Positions 45,582-58,124 of a stretch of 64,000 nucleotides of DNA are shown here, in pieces. Both the position numbers and the translations under genes were made by a program. Each line of letters opens with the position of its first letter. Position 1 is the first letter of the stretch. The notes beneath the pieces were generated by a model that worked only from the letters and a program-made list of their open reading frames with translations, was not told the DNA's origin and did no database searches. Source of the stretch: Zychaea mexicana (taxonomy: Eukaryota; Mucoromycota; Mucoromycetes; Mucorales; Lichtheimiaceae); assembly GCF_025766255.1 (NCBI RefSeq), contig NW_026516716.1:1-64000 (forward strand). Reading direction: 5' to 3'.

Positions 45582-48500
45582 CTAATTTCCAGGCTGATTA
45601 AACACATCGACATATCTACTTCGCATAGGTTTACGGCCTGCACGCCTTGCTCCACCACTAGGCGGTGGAGATGTTGCTGATCGAGCAGGCGGCGTGGTAG
45701 CCGTTGCTGAGGCTGGCGTGCTTCCCGAGCGCATCATAGCGGGTGGCCGTTGAGGAGGTGTCGATGCGGTTGTGGAAGGTGGTGCATTAGGAGGAGGTGT
45801 GAGTGCATTGTGGCTGGAAGAAGAAGAAGAAAAAGGTGGTGCTGGACTTGAGCTTGCCTTGGGTGGAGGAGGCAGCGGTGCTGCTGCTGCTTGAGCGGGA
45901 GCCTATGATGAGAATAGTTGTTCATGATTATTAGTAACTGGAAAATATAAGCTATTCAGCACATTTTGTTTTCAAACTTACATTCTTGTTGACCCAGCGC
46001 TTTTCCTTCTCGTCATAATAGAATGCACTTTCTTCGCCAAGATTGGCCTTGACAGCTTTCTTTTCACCCGGGGTTGAGTTGGAAGGCGTTGAACTTCTTG
46101 AGAATAGTGAAAAGATACGCCATCCTTTGGCTTCATCTGCTATTGTGTCATACATCATAATCATCATCAGTTACCCATAAAAAAACCATCCTACATCCCT
46201 AAAAGGGCGATTACAAATACTCACCTGTCTTCTGTTCATCTGCTTCATGTGGTTTGTCCGTGGGATTCTCTTGCGATGATGGTTCCGGTGCAGCTGCTTG
46301 AGCCTGATTTTCATTGTTGGCGTCACCAGATCCTGCTGCAGGTGCAGGTGGAGGTGCTGGTTTGCTCTTTGTAAGCGAAGTGTTGCCAAAGCCAAGATCA
46401 TCATCTTCTCCCTGATAACTGGGCTCATAATTGCTAGCTGCAGGTGTCGGTGGTTCGTAACTGGGAACTGCTCCTGCTCCTGCTGCCGCCGCCGGTTCCG
46501 GTTCCGGTTGCTGTTGCTGCTGCTGCTGCTGCTGCTGTTGATCGGAGCCATACCAACCACCATAACCATTTTGCTGTTGTTCTCCGTATCCAACAGAGGG
46601 GTCATTACTGTAAGAATCCTGGCCATAGTAAGACATACCATGATGTTGTTCTGCTGCTGGCGTACCACCAGCACTATGACCGAACGGAGAAGTGGTTGCA
46701 TTTGTCGGTTGAGCACCGTAGCCATAACCACCATACGGTTGGCCATAACCATAAGCACTATTATTGTCTTGATACTGATCTTGCTGTTGCTGTTGCTGTT
46801 GATCGGCTAAAGATGCAGCAGCAGCGGCCTCCTGGGACATTTGTTCTTCCTGTTGGGGTTGTTCATGCACTTGACCATAGTGTGAGAGCGGGGTAAAAGC
46901 ATGTGCAAAAGGTCCCGCACCACGAACACCAGGGGATGAAGAACGACGGTCACCATAAGCTTCAGACGCCATATTGGCTGTTGGCGTCGCAGCTCGACGC
47001 AGACTTTCAGGACCAATGCTAGATCGAGCAGCGTTGCGGAAATCAAAAGCAGAGGCACTACGAGCAGGTGGACCATCTTTGGCAGCGTCATATGGCGTGC
47101 CCATAATCTCGGTCGATTTGCGCACAGGCGGTTCTTCTGGTGGCATATCTTCTCCACTCACAAACTTGTTGAACTTGCCCTCAAATGAACCCCACATGGA
47201 CTCGAGCATGTTCTTTGAAAGCTTGTTCTTGACCCACGACTTGGTATCACTAATTGTGGTTATCGTTTCAGTAAGTAATCGACACGGACATTCTTTCTGT
47301 GTGTCTTGAGTTTAGTCATAAAAAAAGACTACTATACCCAATGCTATGTCCACTTGCAGCTTCGCAAAGCTCACCAAACTCCTTCAAATTCTCCAACAAT
47401 TGACGATGCAAGTACGGGCTGCCCTTGGTGTAACCCTTGATAGCATTGGCAATCGCTTCACAGTACCGTTGGGCCTCAGTTAAGTATCCAAAGTCAGCAA
47501 GCCACCATGCATGCACAAGCTTATAGCCTTGCAGGAACGGTAATGATGATGCGCCACCTTGCTTGGTGGATAATGCAAATTCGTACAATTCAGTGAGATA
47601 ATATGCATCCAGATCTGAAAAGGCAGTGGTGCCCTCTGCACCAATAAGCGTTAAACGGACATGTGGTGCATCGATGCCAGAGTGTAATGAAGATTGCGGG
47701 GAGACGAGATAGCTGCAAAGGTATCATAGAAAAGATTAGATCAATCTGATGCTCTTTCTCTGTTTGTTTCTTGATTCACTTACCAAATATGAGCCGCATC
47801 TAACCAGCCATGTGCGCGCAAAATATCACCTAATGATGTGATGGCCTCCGTGTCTCTTGGCGTTCGATTGGCAAGGATCAAGGTCAGAGTGATTCTCCAC
47901 TGCTGTAGCTGATCCTCGGTTGCTTGTGCTGGCTGTGTTTGAGGTGACACGCCAAATGGAGTACCCAATCGTTGTTGGGGTGTAGCAGCAGGCAAGAATT
48001 CGGAAACTATAGTAACAAGTAAAATGCTTTGTTAGGAGAGATGTTTTCTTCTCTGGCAAATGCTGATACTACTTACTAGACGCAGCTCCTGAGCCTGCAA
48101 ATAACGAATACAAGACTCGCAATGCTTGCTTATCACCAGTAACATTCAGACGGTCTTGACGCGGCGTTTTCCCGGCCGATTGCGATAGTTCGCGCTCCAC
48201 AAAGTTTGTCACGACCTTTTTCCAGACATCCTTATTTACACAGCTGCCCAGAATAAGTGCATGGGCCCATAAATCCTCTTGCATTGCGTACTCGACAGCA
48301 CCCGAGCGATCACCCTTGACAAGGCATGCTTCGAGCTCGCCCAACACCTTTTTAGATCGCTCACAGTTTTCGGCATCTTCATCTTGTTGGTGGCCATCAG
48401 CCTGTGCGTATGCAGGCACACTAAAGTTACCCTGGTCATTTTCATCTCCCTTTTCGATCGGCTGCACAAGCGCACGGACGGCAATATCCATCTTGTCCCT

Positions 48501-51500
48501 GGATAAAAAAATAAAGAAGGTGAGTTGAAACCCTTGTTTTTGTTATTGATTCAACCGCTCTTCTTTCATCAACAGAAACTTACCCATCCCCAATAGATCC
48601 ATCATTCTCAGTCAAGGTCTTGATTAATCGCCACAACAACACCCGATTCTCAGCGTGGCGATACTCGACACCAAGGCCTTCTTGTACAGGTAATGCAGCA
48701 GTCAACTCCTCAATTCGTTTATCCACATAAGCCAGTACCTCCTTCTTTTTACTCTTTGTGCTGCCTTTGCTATCATTCAAGACTGGACCCACAAAGCTTG
48801 CCAGGCTAGCCACCGTGGGGTTCTGGTCACTACCCACGACGTCCTTGAGTTTTGAGATTCGAACAGCACTTGGCATGGCCTTGGTGATCGGTGCACCGCT
48901 TTCGTATCCAACATGACTGGTGAATCGTTGGACCGTTTGTGGGAACATGACACACATTTTGCCGCCAAAACCAAAAGTGACAATGGGACAGCCCCTGGCT
49001 CGGTGCAATGGATCCGGCGGGTATTGTGCTTGTTGTGGCTGATCCATCTGTTGTTGCTGTTGTGCTGCCTGGGGATCATACACATCAGTACCTGTCTCGG
49101 GGTAGTAAGACGTTGAATCAGATGGTGGTACTCCTCCTCCTCCTTCGCCGCCAACCATCAATGTAGCGGGCTCTGCTGAATAATCGGGCGTATACATGTC
49201 TTGACCAGCAGGTTGTTGTTGTTGTATAGGTGCATAAGGTTGATAACTCGACATGTCCGGTATCGTAGCAGCAGCAGTTGGCGGTGGTGGCTGTGCCGCA
49301 GTTGCCATTATGGGTGTCACTGACCTCGACACACCTGAAGTCAGAGGCCGTCCACATTCACAGCAAAACTTGGCCTTTGCCTTATTTTCACCCTCACAAC
49401 CAGGATCCGGACAAGGCAACAATTGCTCCAATTGAGGGGATGCAAGACGACTTAACATACTGCCAGATTGCACAGTACTTGTCTCGGCTCTGTTTTGCTC
49501 GATCGATGATCGTCCAATATAAGCTGATTCGACGGTTGCAGGTGTAGCAGCATATGCTTCGTCAGGCTTCGATGGGGTATACACAGCAGGCATCATGCTG
49601 GTTGTGGCAGTAGTCTGATCCTGAGTATATGTGCTGTCGGTATAGGCTGATGGTTGATATGGATCATAAGCCGATGGTGGTACAACTTGGTCATTCGTGG
49701 TAGCATTTTGTGTTGTCTCTGGTACAACAGCCGCCGCCCTTGCTGCTGGTGGTGGAGGTGGCGGGTGTAGAGGTTCCACTGCGGTAGTGGGCTCGTTGTC
49801 TTGCTTGGGATCGACATTGCTCTTTGGCGGTGCAGCAGGTGGTGGTACGTGAGACTGTTGCTGTTGCTGATTTGCACCTTCCATCTTTTGTTCGTCACCA
49901 TAAATATCGTGCGTATGTTCTTGAGGTTGCTTTTGTACCGCTTCTTTGCTTTCAGCAGTAGTAGTTCCTTCTTGTTGCCGTTGTGGTTGGTATGCACCAG
50001 TTTCGAATTGGGTAGATTCTGCCCCCGCCTGCTTCTGAACTTCTGAAGCTCCAGTATCGAATTGCGCAAATTGTTCCTGCTGCGATTGTATACCTGTATC
50101 AAAAGACGTGTACTCTTCCTGTTGCGATACTTGTACTTCAGATGCTCCTCCGCCAGACTGATCGTAGCCAGCGTAGTAGTTATACTGGTTGTACTGCGCA
50201 TATACATCCTCTTGCTGTTGTTGTGGTTCCCCTCCCTGCTGATGCTGTGTCGTATCCACTCCACTGTCGACAGGTGCAAACGCATCCTTGTGCTCATCCT
50301 GGGTTTGCTGCTCTTGTGGTTGCACTTGTGCCGCTCCACCTCCCACTGGTGCATACGAATCATACTGTTGTTGTTGTGATTCTGCCCCTCCTACTGGTGC
50401 ATATGTATCCTGCTGTTGCAATTCTGATCCTGTTCCCATTGATGCAAAAGCATCCTGCTGATTCCCTGGCTGCTGAATTTGCGCGCTAGGTTCTAATTCG
50501 TGTCCACCGGCTTGCTGAAGAGGCTGTTGAGATTGTGGATGCTGCTGAGAAGTTTGCGCTGTGGTATCAAATGGAGCATACTGTTCCTGTTGCGCTGATT
50601 GGACTTCAGGAGCCACTGCACCTGTGGCATTCTGATCCGCTCCATAGTAATTATACTGCCCATACTGCTGATCTTGTTGTGTATACTGTTGATATGTATC
50701 GTGCTGCTGCTGCTGTTGGTATTGTTGTGAATACTGCGAATACGCGTCATTTTGTTGTTGATATTGTGGTTGCGAGTATTGAGAATATGCATCCTGTTGT
50801 TGCTGTTGCGCATGAGGATTATAAGGATCATATTGAGCCGACGCACTTGGACCGTTCGTTGCGTCATAGCTTGTGGCGGAAGGGGCGTATTGCTGTTGTT
50901 GTTGTTGACCATATTGACCAAATTGCTGTTGAGCGGCAGGATCATATGGGTTATATTGCTGCTGCTCCGTTGTTTCCCCTGGCTGAGTTTGAGACGCACC
51001 AGCAGTAGCAGTAGTAGCAGCAGCACCGGCAGGCTGGTTGTGATTCGCATAATAGTTACTATTATACTGTTGTGGATCATATGCGGATTGCTCGTAATAG
51101 TTCGTTGTCATAGCAGCATTAGTCGTATTAATAGTAGATGCTTGTGTTGTACTTGAGGTAGTAGCAGTGGGCTGATAGGCAGTAGCGGCATATGGATCTT
51201 GTTGCTGTTGTTGGAATTGATAGTCGGCGTAGGGATCATATTCAGCACTCGGTTGTTGTTGTTGTTGGTCTTGTTGCGCATACTGTTGGTAGTAAGAAGA
51301 TGGATCATATTGTGGTTGCTGCTGTTGTTGACCGTATGCTTGCTGTTGATCATATTGCTCCTGCCCTTGCTGTGCATAGCCTCCGTATCCTGGCTGGTGC
51401 TGTTGACTATATTGTTGCTGCTGGTCATAAGCACTCGCCGTAGTCGTTGCTGAATGCGTCTGTTGCGGCTGAGGACGCAGTTGTTGCGAGAAAAATGGAT

Positions 51501-51876
51501 CTTCTTGCGCACCTTGACCGTTGGAGAAAAGGGAATCTGTTGTGCCAAACAGTCCATTGGTATCATTATCCCCACCATTACCAAACAATGCACTTGCGTC
51601 GCCTGCGATCGGTTCTTCTTGTTGAGCTGCTACTGGTTGTGGTTGTTGTTGTTTAACAACCGGTGCAGCGGAAGCAGTCGTAGTAGTAGCTGTTGTAGTA
51701 GTAGCGCCAGAAGCCGATTGTTGCGTCGTTTGTGAATTAGATGGCGTCATCTTTGGTTGTTGTTGTTGTGCATTGGCGTTGGCAGTGGACAAGGTTTGAA
51801 ATGGGTCAGTGTCGTTGTCCTTGGCAAACAAGATGGCACCATCATTAACGGTTGACTCTTGTTGGTTGGTTGCCAT
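45582..51876 (-). CDS. SEC16: SEC16, COPII exit-site scaffold
   Basis: Seven exons on the minus strand, all phase-consistent: 51876-48584, 48498-48077, 48006-47784, 47712-47338, 47249-46225, 46139-45982, 45902-45582; total 1938 residues. The first 700 residues are Gln/Tyr-rich and repetitive (AYSQYSQPQYQQQNDAYSQY). At residues 822-841 there is an embedded zinc-ribbon-like motif, C-x4-C-x10-C-C-x-C. The conserved central domain starts near residue 960 (PIVTFGFGGKMCVMFPQTVQ) and runs through the ACE1 helical region (GDRSGAVEYAMQEDLWAHAL, LQGYKLVHAWWLADFGYLTE). The C-terminus has the GWRIFSLFSRS and KEKRWVNKN segments and ends RRAGRKPMRSRYVDVFNQPG, the typical final motif. SEC16 organises ER exit sites and binds COPII coat proteins. 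It lies convergent with the small plus-strand frames at 43.8-44.6 kb. Confidence 0.95.
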
Positions 51877-53506
51877 GCTATTGTCCTGTCTTCTTTCTTT
51901 CCGGGAAGAGAAAAGGCGAGAGGAGGGGTTCCTAATGTCGTTATTGTTGTTGTTGGTTCTTTTTAAATTCTTCTTTGAAGTCGGCCTTCAACAAACTCTG
52001 TTCCCGGCCAGAGAGAAAGTCTTATTGTCTTGTCAACGTTTGTTTGGAAAGGAAATAAGCCGCGCCTTGTTTGGTTTTCTGACGGCAGCGAGCAAAGCAC
52101 ACACGCACAATATGGCTTGCCACTCGGCGTGCTCGCATTTGAAGAGCGGAGTTTCTGCCTTCTTGATCAGGCGTATATTATAAGGGTCCATCCTGGATGA
52201 TCTTTTTCTTTTCTGTTGACACGAACAAATTACGTGTATGAATGGTATGCTGCCATGTTGTTGCACAAAAACTGTTGATGTTTCTCTAATAGTACTTGCA
52301 TTGCTTTTGACGAAAGAGCATACTTACTCAAGGTACTGTATACTCGCAGGATATGCGGTGGATACTGGACAAGACGCCTACGCTGATGACGAATTAAGGT
52401 TTGCAAAAGGAGAGGGAGCCCGAAACGTTGTGGCGCTTAAAATATCTGTCGTTGCTTTAAAAGAAACAAGTCTACACTACACCAATGTTCCGATATTATG
52501 GTCGAGAATCTCTCTTTTCCAATAGCTATCATACAGGGACATACTAAATGAGCGTATAGCAAACCTTCTGTTCTTTGCCAGTACTTCTGTCGACAGAATG
52601 CCTTCCTTTTCCAATGGGCAGCAGTATATAAGAAGCATGTCAGTAAGCATTTACACGACTATTTTTGTGCTAATACTATCCTGACTACCAAGTATAAGTA
52701 CCGCTTGTTTACGAGTTATTAAAGCTTTTGTATCTACCTACAACAGCCATGTACTAGCTCTTTGCATCTGTATCAATTAAGGTACAGTCGATCCTTTCCG
52801 TGATTTGTAAAGACTTTAATATATGCTGCAAAGCCTCGCCTCTATAAACATACGACGCGTTTATAACTATCTGCTGTTGCTGATTCAGCTCTTATCGCTA
52901 CAGACATTGAATACTGGAAAAATGACGATAGCAAACTGTCAAGCGAGTAGAGCTTTAAGAGGTGTATCTATATACAGTTTCATCATCAAGAATACTTCTA
53001 AAAGTGAAGATTCTTCCCAAAGTTTATGTTCGACAAAAAATGCATAGCTACTGATATCGCATTGGAGTGAAACCAGTAGGTAAAACTGCTTTCTATCTCT
53101 AAACAATAGAGGAGCACAATACCGTAGGTGGAGAACAAAGCGTGGTGAACTGGCTGATGGTTATTGATGCGAATTCTTCTTCATCTAATACTACTACCCG
53201 ACGCCATTAGCACTAATCACTCTTCATAGTCATATTTCTGGAAAGCCAATATTATAATAGAGTAGGGGAAGAGAAGAACCACCATCTTCCATACTCTTGA
53301 AGCTTAATCATGTAGCTAGAAAGAAAAGCATTAAATTTAGAGGTATTTCATAGCTTTTCACTGCTGCACGCGTCGAAATGGAAATGCGGGGATACTCTTC
53401 TGAGGACAAGCGTGACTCCGCTAGTTATACCCTGTCTGTACGTTTACTTTCGGCAAATTTGAATTCTTTTTTTCCACACGCTATATAATAAAAACACACT
53501 TTCGCC
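51877..53506. other. 1.6-kb divergent intergenic region
   Basis: Lies between SEC16 (minus) and the ACP gene (plus). No supported gene. TATA-like sequences occur near 52172 (reverse) and 52625. TATATAATA at about 53482 is probably too close to the ACP ATG to be its TATA box. Confidence 0.5.
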
Positions 53507-53988
53507 ATGTTCCGTCCTACTGCTTTGCTTAACGCTGCCTCGCGCGCTGCCGCCACCACCGTCCGCCAGCAGACTGCTATCCGTGCCTCGCCTGCTGTTT
53601 TCGCTCGTTTCTACACCTCTGGTCTTACGCGTGAAACTGTCGAAACCCGTGTGCTCGACATTGTCAAGGGCTTCGACAAGGTCGAGAGCTCCAAGGTAAA
53701 CACAAATTTCGATACTCTCTTAAACATGTGGTTAGAAAGGGAAGAAAAAGGATGAAAAGAGATTGAAAAAAAGTATTGATCGCAAATATATGGGATTTTT
53801 ATTCGGAATAGGTCAACGCCACCTCCAACTTCATTAACGATCTTGGATTGGACAGTCTCGATGCCGTTGAGGTTGTAATGGCAATCGAAGAAGAATTTGG
53901 TGTCGAGATCCCTGATAAGGATGCCGACGAGATCAAGTCTGTCGAACAAGCTATTGACTATATCTCCAAGCGCGATGACGCACAATAA
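53507..53988 (+). CDS. ACP1: Mitochondrial acyl carrier protein
   Basis: Two exons, 53507-53695 and 53812-53988, joined in phase 0, 121 residues. The N-terminus is a mitochondrial targeting sequence, Arg/Ala-rich without acidic residues ([20 protein letters not shown]). The carrier domain follows: [56 protein letters not shown]. Ser78 in LGLDSL is the phosphopantetheine attachment site. By family knowledge it serves mitochondrial fatty-acid synthesis and lipoate production, associates with respiratory complex I where that complex is present, and supports Fe-S cluster assembly. Codon usage is biased to C-ending codons in exon 1, consistent with high expression. Confidence 0.95.
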
Positions 53989-54229
53989 TTTGTGTTTTTG
54001 ATTTCAATTCTTATTGTATAAAGAGATAAAAAGATACATGGAAAAAGCCAACATATTTTTACATATTGCAATCTTCAAAGATTTCTATATATGAAACGGT
54101 TAAGAGTAAGGGATGTTTGGTTAATTGGGTCGTTGGGATGCCTGTAATACAATTCTACTTTATTATCGTCTTTTTAAGTGGATGATGATATTATTTACAA
54201 CAGAAAAAAAAAGTACAAGTGCGGTTTTT

Positions 54230-55100
54230 TTATTTCATACTATTTTGAAGCTGTTCCAGCACCATTTTCGTGACAGCTTCACGTAATTCTTCCTCATTCT
54301 GTACACCACCTTGCTCTTGTATCCGACGAACCATGTCCTCAATATAGTGTTCCATAGCACCATTGTCGTCTTCTTCTCCATCACTGTTATCATTGGCTCC
54401 TTCAGCACCAGCGACGGCAAATGGGTTCGCAGACGGAGCAGGAGTAACAGTAGCATTCTCAAGTGCTTGTTCAATATGGTCATCCACCGTTGGTAATTCT
54501 TCCTTTGTTATTTCGGCCAGCATCGTTGCCACTTGCTGCCATCCTTCTTGGTGTGCGTTGAGTGCAGGACTCACGCCTTCTTCGTTTTTGTGCTTGGGAT
54601 CAGCCCCTTTGTCGACTAGTAAACGGGCCATTTCGACAGTCTCGGCCACATACAAGGGAGTATCTTTATCAAAGTCTTCAATGTTGACATTGCCGCCCTT
54701 TTCCAATAGGTATTCGAGAATTTCTTTTTGGTTGTACGATACCGCAGCATGTCTAATATGTTATCAGTCTCCTTCTCTGTCGAATGTTCACTCTCACTCT
54801 CCACTTGGAATACAAAACGTACAGTGCGGTATAGCCAAATTCATCATGGCTGTTGACATTGGCGCCACCTTCGATCAGCTCCTAAAATAAGCGCATTGGA
54901 TTAAGAAAAAGGCCAGCTTATGCATATAGTGTTCGTTTTATTGATTTTAACCGATACAAACCTTGACTCGATCGAGCTGTCCATCACCTAGATCAACATT
55001 TCCAGTGTCAATCCCTCAGTAAACCGGTCAATATGGTGGCAATTAGCAAGGACTTACCAGCAGCGATCCAAAGATTATCCTTAGTTTCGTGTCCTCTCAT
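54230..55100 (-). CDS. Ankyrin-repeat protein
   Basis: Four exons on the minus strand: 55100-55058, 55014-54962, 54881-54823, 54752-54230, phase-consistent, 225 residues. The start MRGHETKDNLWIAAG leads into ankyrin repeats: LDRVKELIEGGANVNSHDEF, GYTALHAAVSYNQKEILEYL, LEKGGNVNIEDFDKDTPLYV, ARLLVDKGADPKHKNEEGVS. About three full repeats are followed by an acidic, Asn-rich linker and a C-terminal helix (EEELREAVTKMVLEQLQNSM). The length and layout resemble small fungal ankyrin proteins of unclear function. The start exon is very short and was chosen because phases close. Confidence 0.8.
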
Positions 55101-55457
55101 GTGTGTGTTTCAAAAAAAGAGATTCAAGCAAAAACGTGAAAAAAAGTCCGTCAGCCACGACGAACTTTTGAGCGGGAAGAAACCTTAATCAAACGATTAA
55201 TCTGGTGCGTTGCTCTATGTATAGGCAAACCCAAATGCTAATATTTCTTATATGTTTGAAGACACAAGTTGTACCAAAAAAGAATCGAAAGAGAACGATG
55301 GATTAAAAGAAAGAGTTCTTGGGAAGTGTAGTGGTAATGAAAAACGAGAGGCTTGGTTGCCTGGGTGAGGGACGGGTCAAGCAATATGAGTTATAATGAT
55401 GGAGGCTGAGCGCTAGGTAGTGAGTGATTAAGCCAAATGCCCAGATGTTCTTTTCCT
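55101..55457. other. Intergenic region
   Basis: Between CHS5 and the ankyrin gene, both minus strand. No supported feature; must hold the ankyrin gene promoter. Confidence 0.5.
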
Positions 55458-56628
55458 TCACTCATTTCCAACGGGTACATTCACAATATAGTATGGCAGA
55501 GCAGGCTAAATAAGAAAAAGCATACAGCTCAGTATATATCTTGTAGTCACTTGTCTTCTTTGTTATCATTACATACCTGGATCTTGCTGTTCTTATCACA
55601 TTGGATCACCCAATCTGGCTTGACCACTGGTATAGAGCTCATCATTGCCTTGTCATAGTTATCACCACCGGGTTGTTGAGCAATCAAATGTGTCGTATCG
55701 CTGGTCACTTCCTCTGACCAATGTGCGCCCATCTTCTCGAGCAATTCCTTCAATTCCGTCATGGCAGGGTCTGGTTGTTCAAACTTGCCAAATGCGACCG
55801 AAATGCCCGTCAGATTTTCCATCTTGTGCGTACGTGCTTGCACGCGGTTCGATTCAAATTGTCCGGCCGTCGTTTTGATAACAATGTGGAACTCGTATTC
55901 GTGATCAACGTCCAATCCAGATAGTTTGATGTAGTTTGTATCGTTAGGTACGTGCTATATCGAATGTGATAATAATTATCAGCAATCTCGTTCCCAATTT
56001 TTTCTTTGCTTGCCACAAATATCATCACAGTTATCACCATTCACTGAAATCCTTCACTCATTCCCTGTTTACCACAAAACTGTACTGTTGTCAAGTAATC
56101 TTCCACGCACCATCACCACCAGATACTAACCTGTGCCAACTTAGTATCATTCTTGTATATATCCAAAGAGCGAAGTCTCGATGTGTGCAGTTGCAAAGGA
56201 TCCCATTCAAGAGTAAGAGAAGTCTGTGTAATATTTCGGACGCGTAGCACTGGGTTCTCTGGTTCTACTTCGCCAAACGCTGAAAGAATCTTCTCCTGTA
56301 GTTCCCAGAACTCATTCATTTTCTTCTCTTCTTCGGCAGTGTTGCGATTGACTGTAATATTCACTATAGAGCCTGATGACACGCCATTGGGTAAAAGAAG
56401 CGATGGGAACTCAATGAGATGATGGTCCTCTGTCAAGAGAATAGCCTTTTATATACATTTCAGGTTAGCTATACACGTCTTTATATTATATGTATATGTA
56501 CACATATGCATTTTTTTTACAAAGACCTCTTCTCCTAGCTGACCCCTCCACTTTATCAAAAAGAAGTATTAGGCAATACTTGCCATGCCAGCATCGAGCC
56601 GACCAACAGTAAATTGCACGGAGGTCAT
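55458..56628 (-). CDS. CHS5: CHS5-like exomer component (FN3 and BRCT), short form
   Basis: Four exons on the minus strand: 56628-56584, 56445-56131, 55954-55577, 55505-55458; total 261 residues. The start MTSVQFTVGRLDAGM joins over a GC-AG intron (donor GCAAGT) to AILLTEDHHLIEFPSLLLP, the well-conserved CHS5 N-terminus that binds its cargo-receptor partners. Then comes a fibronectin type III domain (ENPVLRVRNITQTSLTLEWD, LDVDHEYEFHIVIKTTAGQF) and a BRCT domain (LTGISVAFGKFEQPDPAMTE, TTHLIAQQPGGDNYDKAMMS, VVKPDWVIQC). The last exon ends PALPYYIVNVPVGNE. In yeast CHS5 scaffolds exomer at the trans-Golgi for delivery of chitin synthase. The long charged C-terminal tail seen in yeast is absent here. 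Confidence 0.92.
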
Positions 56629-57367
56629 TATACGTTCGCGTCGTTTTGTATTATATTATTGTAGAACACAGAGAAAAAAATGCCAAGGGACGAAACTCGG
56701 TATGCCGCTCTGGTTTTGCCCTGCTAATTTTAAACACGAAATTGAGGAAGCGCTATAGCAGCCAATCACAACGCAGTGCTTTTCCTTTGGAACAGCAGGC
56801 ATCTGCTTATAGACTCGTTTTAAGTGGACCGTGATGCAGCTCACAGCTCACACCAGGAAATTGCGAGTGTAATGTGGAATATATAAGAGAAAGCCGTAGT
56901 GGCGGGAGTAGTATCTTATATAATGATGCGCTCTCTGTAAGCTTTAACCTTTCATTTCTAAGAGATTATTAAAGAAGTTTGGCTGGATGACAAGGCTCAT
57001 ATTTTCTTGATATCCAGGCACGACATCCTGCTGTTTCCGAATCAAAGATACCGATTTAACACTAGCAAGCCACAGCAAACTTTCTCGCTTTGATGCTGAT
57101 ATCTACTAGCTCCTTTCATAACTTGAGCTCCAAACTAAGAGTTATACGTAGACTAGTACACTTTTATCCTCTCGTTCTTTTACCCTGAAAAAAAAGACAC
57201 TGAAGCTTGGAAGGAACAGTTATAGCAACAAAAACATTCGCCTTCTTATTTTGTCGTTGGTCTGACAAACCACCCTGTTCCTCGAGAACTCCGCCACTCG
57301 ATTTTTGTTGACGGCTTTTTTTCCTACATAACACTTCTTCGAAGTCCACGCACCATACACAACTCAA
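56629..57367. other. Divergent intergenic region
   Basis: Between CHS5 (minus) and the mS23 gene (plus). No gene. TATA-like sequence near 56878. Confidence 0.5.
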
Positions 57368-58124
57368 ATGGCGTATCGTGTTCAACTCACCAAGCTCGAG
57401 CAACACGCCAGCAATTTGCTCAAGGGCAACTTGTTGAAAAAGGCACCTGTATGGCTCCATGCCGTACGTGCTGTTCCTCCTGGACCTTCCATTATCCGTT
57501 CTCGCAACCCTAATGCTAATGTATCCGCTCATACCGACGTCGAAAAAGAATTGTTCACCAACGCCAAACAACAGCAACAAGCAACCAGCAGCACACGTCA
57601 TAAACAAAAACATTTACGCACGAGACCACCACGACCTGCTCAGATTGTATACCCTGAGGACAGAATGAGACGTCAATTCTACAAAGATCATCCATTTGAA
57701 TTGGCACGACCGCAGTCGTTGGTTGAGAACAAGCTTGGTTTGAACCGTACCGACTATAGTCAGTTGCTATTGCCTGACATGCTCCCCGAAGAAGTAACTG
57801 GTGAAACGTAAGTTGCCATTGTTGAATATATGTGCATCTCGGTGCTTATCTCAAACTAATGCTCCAAAACATGTATATACATATAGTGTTATCAAGTATC
57901 AATTGCACTTGGTGACAAACGAAAAGATGCCTGAACGAAAAGCATACGCAAAAGCAACATCCGAGTTCTACGAGATCCGTGCACGTCAAGAAGAAGTCGA
58001 GCGACAGATGCGATCACAGATGGATGCCGCCCTTCAAGAATTGGAGAGCAAAAAGTGGACAAGACAAGCTTTGGAGCTTGAAGAACGTGCCCTCAAAGAA
58101 GGCCAAGAGCGTGTTTCAATCTAG
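57368..58124 (+). CDS. RSM25: Mitochondrial small-subunit ribosomal protein mS23 (RSM25-like)
   Basis: Two exons, 57368-57807 and 57887-58124 (split codon AC|T), 225 residues. The start MAYRVQLTKLEQHASNLLKG, then LLKKAPVWLHAVRAVPPGPS and PRPAQIVYPEDRMRRQFYKD, are typical of the fungal Rsm25/mS23 family. The C-terminal segment is a long charged helix (EIRARQEEVERQMRSQMDAA). By family knowledge it is a structural protein of the mitochondrial small ribosomal subunit. No separate cleavable presequence is obvious, as is common for this family. Confidence 0.9.

Noticed and set aside
49801..51735. Many long frames antisense to SEC16 or in its shifted frames
   Set aside because: All lie within the Gln-rich SEC16 exon; they are shadows of CAA/CAG repeats.
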